The notes under the pieces: model-generated
What the model saw: only the letters and a program-made list of their open reading frames with translations
Databases searched by the model: none
What the model was told of the DNA's origin: nothing
Position numbers and translations under genes: made by a program
Assembly (NCBI GenBank): GCA_021808665.1
Contig: JAKBBA010000077.1
Span: forward strand, 1 to 15,881
Length of the DNA: 15,881 nucleotides
Direction of reading: 5' to 3'
From: Actinomycetes bacterium
Lineage (GTDB): Bacteria; Actinomycetota; Acidimicrobiia; Acidimicrobiales; Palsa-688
Shown here: piece after piece, positions 13,163 through 15,881 of the stretch
How the letters are laid out: every line of letters begins with the position of its first letter
Numbering within the stretch: position 1 is the first letter of the stretch

Positions 13163-14083
13163 CGCTTGCAGGGCTGCGACGTCTTCGACGGTCAGTACCC
13201 AGTCGGCGGCCACAGAGTTAGATCGCACCTGCTCGGCGTTCGTCGCCCCGGCGATGACCGAGGACACGACCGGGGAGGCGAGAAGCCCCGCGAAGGCGAG
13301 TTCAAGGAGGCTGTGGCCTCGGTCGGCGGCGAAACCGGCGAGAGCCTCGATGCGACTCCACTGCTTATCGGAGATCTGGCGGCCGTCCATACGCGTACCT
13401 GTCGGGCGTTCCTCGCCTCGGCGGTATTTACCGGTGAGAAGCCCGTTGGCAAGAGGAAAGAACGGCAGAAGCCCGACCCCAGCCTGCGCGCAGGCTGGGA
13501 GAAGCTCCTGCTCGGCGCCACGTTCGAGGAGGCTGTAGTGGTTCTGGGCTGACACGAACCGGCTTCGACCATCCCGTCGCGCACTCCATTCCGCCTCGGT
13601 TACCTGCCAAGCGGCGAAGTTCGACGAGCCGACATAGAGAACCTTGCCCTCCCGTACGAGATCGTCAAGGGCTGCGAGCGTCTCATCGATCGGGGTGATC
13701 CCGTCAGGCCTGTGAAGCTGGTAAAGGTCTATGTAGTCGGTTCGCAGGCGGCGCAGGCTGTCCTCGACAGCCCTACGCATGTACCATCGAGACGCCCTCG
13801 CTATGCCCGGGCCTTCACCCATGTCAGAGCCGAATTTGGTAGCAAGGATTACCTTGTCTCGCCGGCCGGCCAGAACTTCGCCGAGCAGGGTCTCGCTTCC
13901 GCCGCGATCCCCATAGGTGTTCGCAGTGTCGAGAAGGTTGATCCCGCAATCGATGGCCGCGTCTACCACCGCCTTGGTGCCGGCCACGTCCAGCCTTCCT
14001 CCGAAGGACCCCCCGAAGTTGTTGCATCCAAGTCCGACCACTGAAACGGTGAGGCCGGAGGCGCCGAGCTGTCGGTATCTCAT
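13154..14083 (-). CDS. Aldo/keto reductase
   Basis: A 309-residue NADPH-dependent (beta/alpha)8-barrel oxidoreductase. The catalytic tetrad is visible: D52 and Y57 in LLDTANTYGDRGGSE, K83 in VILATKFGSD and H124 in YIDLYQLHRPD. LVREGKVLYVGSSNFAAWQV, SAQNHYSLLER and the cofactor-binding ending SSVIAGATNAEQVRSN are standard for the YajO/Tas/voltage-channel-beta type branch. The substrate (an aldehyde or ketone) cannot be named. The start is ATG 14083, which lies 7 nt after a TACGAT hexamer and has no ribosome binding site, so it is likely leaderless. Its stop lies 9 bp inside the opposing end of the decayed surface-protein reading frame. It shares its 21-bp upstream region with the divergent membrane protein. 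Confidence 0.92.
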   Translation of the reverse strand: MRYRQLGASGLTVSVVGLGCNNFGGSFGGRLDVAGTKAVVDAAIDCGINLLDTANTYGDRGGSETLLGEVLAGRRDKVILATKFGSDMGEGPGIARASRWYMRRAVEDSLRRLRTDYIDLYQLHRPDGITPIDETLAALDDLVREGKVLYVGSSNFAAWQVTEAEWSARRDGRSRFVSAQNHYSLLERGAEQELLPACAQAGVGLLPFFPLANGLLTGKYRRGEERPTGTRMDGRQISDKQWSRIEALAGFAADRGHSLLELAFAGLLASPVVSSVIAGATNAEQVRSNSVAADWVLTVEDVAALQALP

Positions 14084-14089
14084 GGCAGG

Positions 14090-14096
14090 TATCGTA
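14090..14096. promoter_or_regulatory. Shared bidirectional -10 element
   Basis: The seven bases TATCGTA read TATCGT on the plus strand (14090-14095) and TACGAT on the minus strand (14096-14091). Both fit TAnnnT. The minus hexamer is 7 nt from ATG 14083 and the plus hexamer is 9 nt from ATG 14105. Neither gene has a ribosome binding site and only 21 bp separate their start codons, so one symmetric element may serve two leaderless transcripts. Confidence 0.5.
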
Positions 14097-14104
14097 GAGC
14101 GGAT

Positions 14105-15265
14105 ATGACGCTGGCCGGTTTACCCTCCCGGCGCCGTGGTGCAGGGTTACGTTGGATCACCGTCGGGGTGGTCGTAACGATCTTGATCCTGTTGATCGAC
14201 GCTTCTCTCAAATCGAAGTCCCCGACTCCCACCCACCGGCTTGCGGTAGGCGCATGGGTCGACCAGGTCCTGCCCGCTATAACCTCGTCTACGACGCAAG
14301 GCGAGGTGATCGCCGGCATCTGGTCGGGGGGGTTGCCTCGCTCAGGGCCGACTCTTGCAGCGACGATCGACGGGGCCGCAGCTAAGTCGGTCTCTGACTA
14401 CACGACGATTAGCAAGCTCGACCCTCCCAGCTCCCTCGGGGGATCGGCCGGTCTGCTCGAAGCGAGCCTCTTGGCGCGAAGCCAGGCAGCCTCCACGGTC
14501 CAGAAAGTGCTCCTGGCCACGCTCGGTGCGGCTGCGGGCCAGACGCGCCCGGGGGCGCCCACAGACAGTACTGCCGCTCCGCCGTCTGCCGAAGCTCCCC
14601 TGCTAGCCCAGGCCGCGTCAGATATAGCAGTAGGCGATCAGGCTTACCAACTGTTTCTCTCTACGTTCCCGACGTCCGCAGGGGTCAAGATGCCCCCTTC
14701 CAAGTGGGGTTCCGACTTGAAGCCATACCAGGATCAGCCCGCTCAGATTTTCCTGACCTCTCTGCAGAGTGCTGTCACCACGAGCCCGCTTTACCAGCTG
14801 AGTATCTTCTCGGCTTCGCTAAACCCGTCACCGATCACCACCAGAGGCTCTACTCTGGTGCTGCCGGACACGTCAGCTATCAGCGTCGATCTCGTAGTGG
14901 CCGACACGGGTAACCAACCGGCGTCTCACGTTACGGTCACAGCCACAATCTCCCCAGCGGGCAGCGGATCGTCGACGGCGAAGGACTTCGTGAACCTCGC
15001 AGTCGGACAAGCTTACGCGATAAGCAGCCTTGGCCCTCTCAGCGCGCCCAAGGGCACTCCGGTGACGCTCACAGTGACCGCTGATGTCACGCCACCACCC
15101 CAGTCGGGGACGTCTGGGACTCACGCAGCCGTAGTGAAGTCGGCGACTACTACCCTGACCTTCGAAATGCCTACTCCGCCTCCTCCGACTACCAGCACCA
15201 CCGTACCGGCGGGGTCTCGGAGTCCGACGACTGCGCCCGCAACGCCACGTACCACCGGCGGTTGA
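14105..15265 (+). CDS. Membrane-anchored extracytoplasmic protein of unknown function
   Basis: I do not recognise this 386-residue protein. It has a basic N-terminus (SRRRGAGLR), one hydrophobic helix (about residues 17-34, WITVGVVVTILILLIDASL) and no cleavage site or lipobox that I can see, so it is probably tethered with its bulk outside. Residues about 40-235 look helical and Ala/Ser-rich. Residues about 240-345 alternate as beta strands (SISVDLVVADTG, ASHVTVTATISP, GTPVTLTVTADV), resembling a CARDB-like or Ig-like adhesion domain. The last 35 residues are a Pro/Thr-rich tail (TPPPPTTSTTVPAG) suited to spanning the cell wall. ATG 14105 follows the bidirectional -10 by 9 nt. The downstream neighbour is a convergent wall hydrolase, which fits a cell-envelope role but proves nothing. 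Confidence 0.75.
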   Translation: MTLAGLPSRRRGAGLRWITVGVVVTILILLIDASLKSKSPTPTHRLAVGAWVDQVLPAITSSTTQGEVIAGIWSGGLPRSGPTLAATIDGAAAKSVSDYTTISKLDPPSSLGGSAGLLEASLLARSQAASTVQKVLLATLGAAAGQTRPGAPTDSTAAPPSAEAPLLAQAASDIAVGDQAYQLFLSTFPTSAGVKMPPSKWGSDLKPYQDQPAQIFLTSLQSAVTTSPLYQLSIFSASLNPSPITTRGSTLVLPDTSAISVDLVVADTGNQPASHVTVTATISPAGSGSSTAKDFVNLAVGQAYAISSLGPLSAPKGTPVTLTVTADVTPPPQSGTSGTHAAVVKSATTTLTFEMPTPPPPTTSTTVPAGSRSPTTAPATPRTTGG

Positions 15266-15316
15266 AGATACGGCCGACTCCGCCCGGAAGCCGGAAGCTC
15301 CGCCTGCTGTCCCGGA

Positions 15317-15881
15317 CTACTGCACCCGACCGAAGGCCATCGGGGTGCCGTCATAGCCCATGGGCTCCAAGCGGACGTCAGAGCCCGGATAGTCGGCTGC
15401 GACGACCTGACCGTTTCCGACATACAGGGTCACATGTCCCGGCTGGGGGCCCGAACCGTTGTTGTAGAAGACCAAGTCGCCGGGTTCTAGCTCTGCCTTC
15501 GTTATACGGGCCGTGTCGTCGAACTGCGCCACGCTGTAGTGGGGAAGGCTCACGCCAGCGGCATCCCATGCGTACATCACGAGTCCTGAGCAGTCGAAGT
15601 CGTTCGGACCGGCTCCAGCCCATACGTAGGGCTTACCGACCTGTTCAAGTGCCATCCGCACCGCTAGCTGTGCTGCGGTTTGCGAGGGGGGCAGAGCGGA
15701 GCCGGCGGCTCTCGGGCTACTGGGGGAGCTCTGGTCGTTTGAGGGGGTGGTGACGGCGGGCGTGGGTTGTGCGGCTTGTGGGTTACCGTCGAGTTGGAGA
15801 ACTTGTCCGGGGTAGATGAGGTTGGGGTCGCCGATATGGTTGATGGCGGCGAGGTTCTCGTAGGTTGTGGAGAAGTTCATG
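15317..15881 (-). CDS. LysM-NlpC/P60 peptidoglycan hydrolase (5' end outside window)
   Basis: The gene enters from the right edge. An ATG at 15880 is visible, but it falls inside a LysM module (NFSTTYENLAAINHIGDPN, then YPGQVLQL), so the real start and signal peptide lie beyond the window. After a Pro/Ser-rich linker (about visible residues 33-66) comes an NlpC/P60 domain with the nucleophile in NDFDCSGLVMYAWDAAG (C97) and the general base in PGHVTLYVGNGQ (H149). Such enzymes cut D-Glu to diaminopimelate bonds in peptidoglycan stem peptides and act outside the membrane. The third polar catalytic position, twelve residues after the His, appears to be alanine (A161), with D163 nearby. It is convergent with the unknown membrane protein, with 51 bp between stops and no clear terminator. 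Confidence 0.9.
   Translation of the reverse strand, partial: MNFSTTYENLAAINHIGDPNLIYPGQVLQLDGNPQAAQPTPAVTTPSNDQSSPSSPRAAGSALPPSQTAAQLAVRMALEQVGKPYVWAGAGPNDFDCSGLVMYAWDAAGVSLPHYSVAQFDDTARITKAELEPGDLVFYNNGSGPQPGHVTLYVGNGQVVAADYPGSDVRLEPMGYDGTPMAFGRVQ

Overview
The window is high-GC DNA with actinobacterial habits: GTG/TTG starts are common, several genes look leaderless (a TAnnnT -10 hexamer seven bases before the start codon), and there is a relic of a surface protein with an LAxTG-type sortase signal. An Acidimicrobiia-like or related actinomycete is a reasonable guess, but nothing here fixes the taxon. Both ends are cut inside genes.

Layout. 1-174: 3' end of a small membrane protein. 185-832 (+): METTL7-like SAM methyltransferase, convergent with a YhbW-like flavin-dependent monooxygenase (840-1838, -). 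The monooxygenase diverges from a CDF metal-efflux gene (2016-2930, +), which is followed by a lone XdhC-type molybdoenzyme maturation gene (3058-4119, +).

4126-9199 (-) is the heart of the window. It is a tight five-gene operon read leftwards: nitroreductase, B12-dependent acyl-CoA mutase large subunit, B12-binding small subunit, AMP-forming acyl-CoA synthetase, TetR regulator. Gaps run from a 1-nt overlap to 29 nt. A perfect 7+4+7 inverted repeat overlaps the -10 of its promoter and is the likely operator for the TetR protein encoded last. The mutase keeps the fold but has replaced many residues that define methylmalonyl-, isobutyryl- and 2-hydroxyisobutyryl-CoA mutases, so its substrate is probably not one of the familiar ones. 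The inferred pathway is: a carboxylic acid is activated to a CoA thioester, its carbon skeleton is rearranged on B12, a flavoenzyme carries out a redox step, and the pathway intermediate relieves TetR repression. This is the best candidate for an undescribed system.

9328-9774 (+): DCC/DUF393 thiol-disulfide protein, divergent from the operon. 9803-11419 (-): glucose-6-phosphate isomerase, divergent from a HAD phosphatase (11462-12169, +). 12351-13162 (+): a decayed glycine-rich surface protein, broken by an in-frame TAA inside the signal peptide and by a frameshift before the LANTG anchor. 13154-14083 (-): aldo/keto reductase, sharing a 21-bp bidirectional promoter with an unrecognised membrane-anchored protein (14105-15265, +). 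15317-15881 (-): LysM-NlpC/P60 cell-wall hydrolase, cut by the window end. No tRNA, rRNA, CRISPR array, IS element or attachment site was seen.
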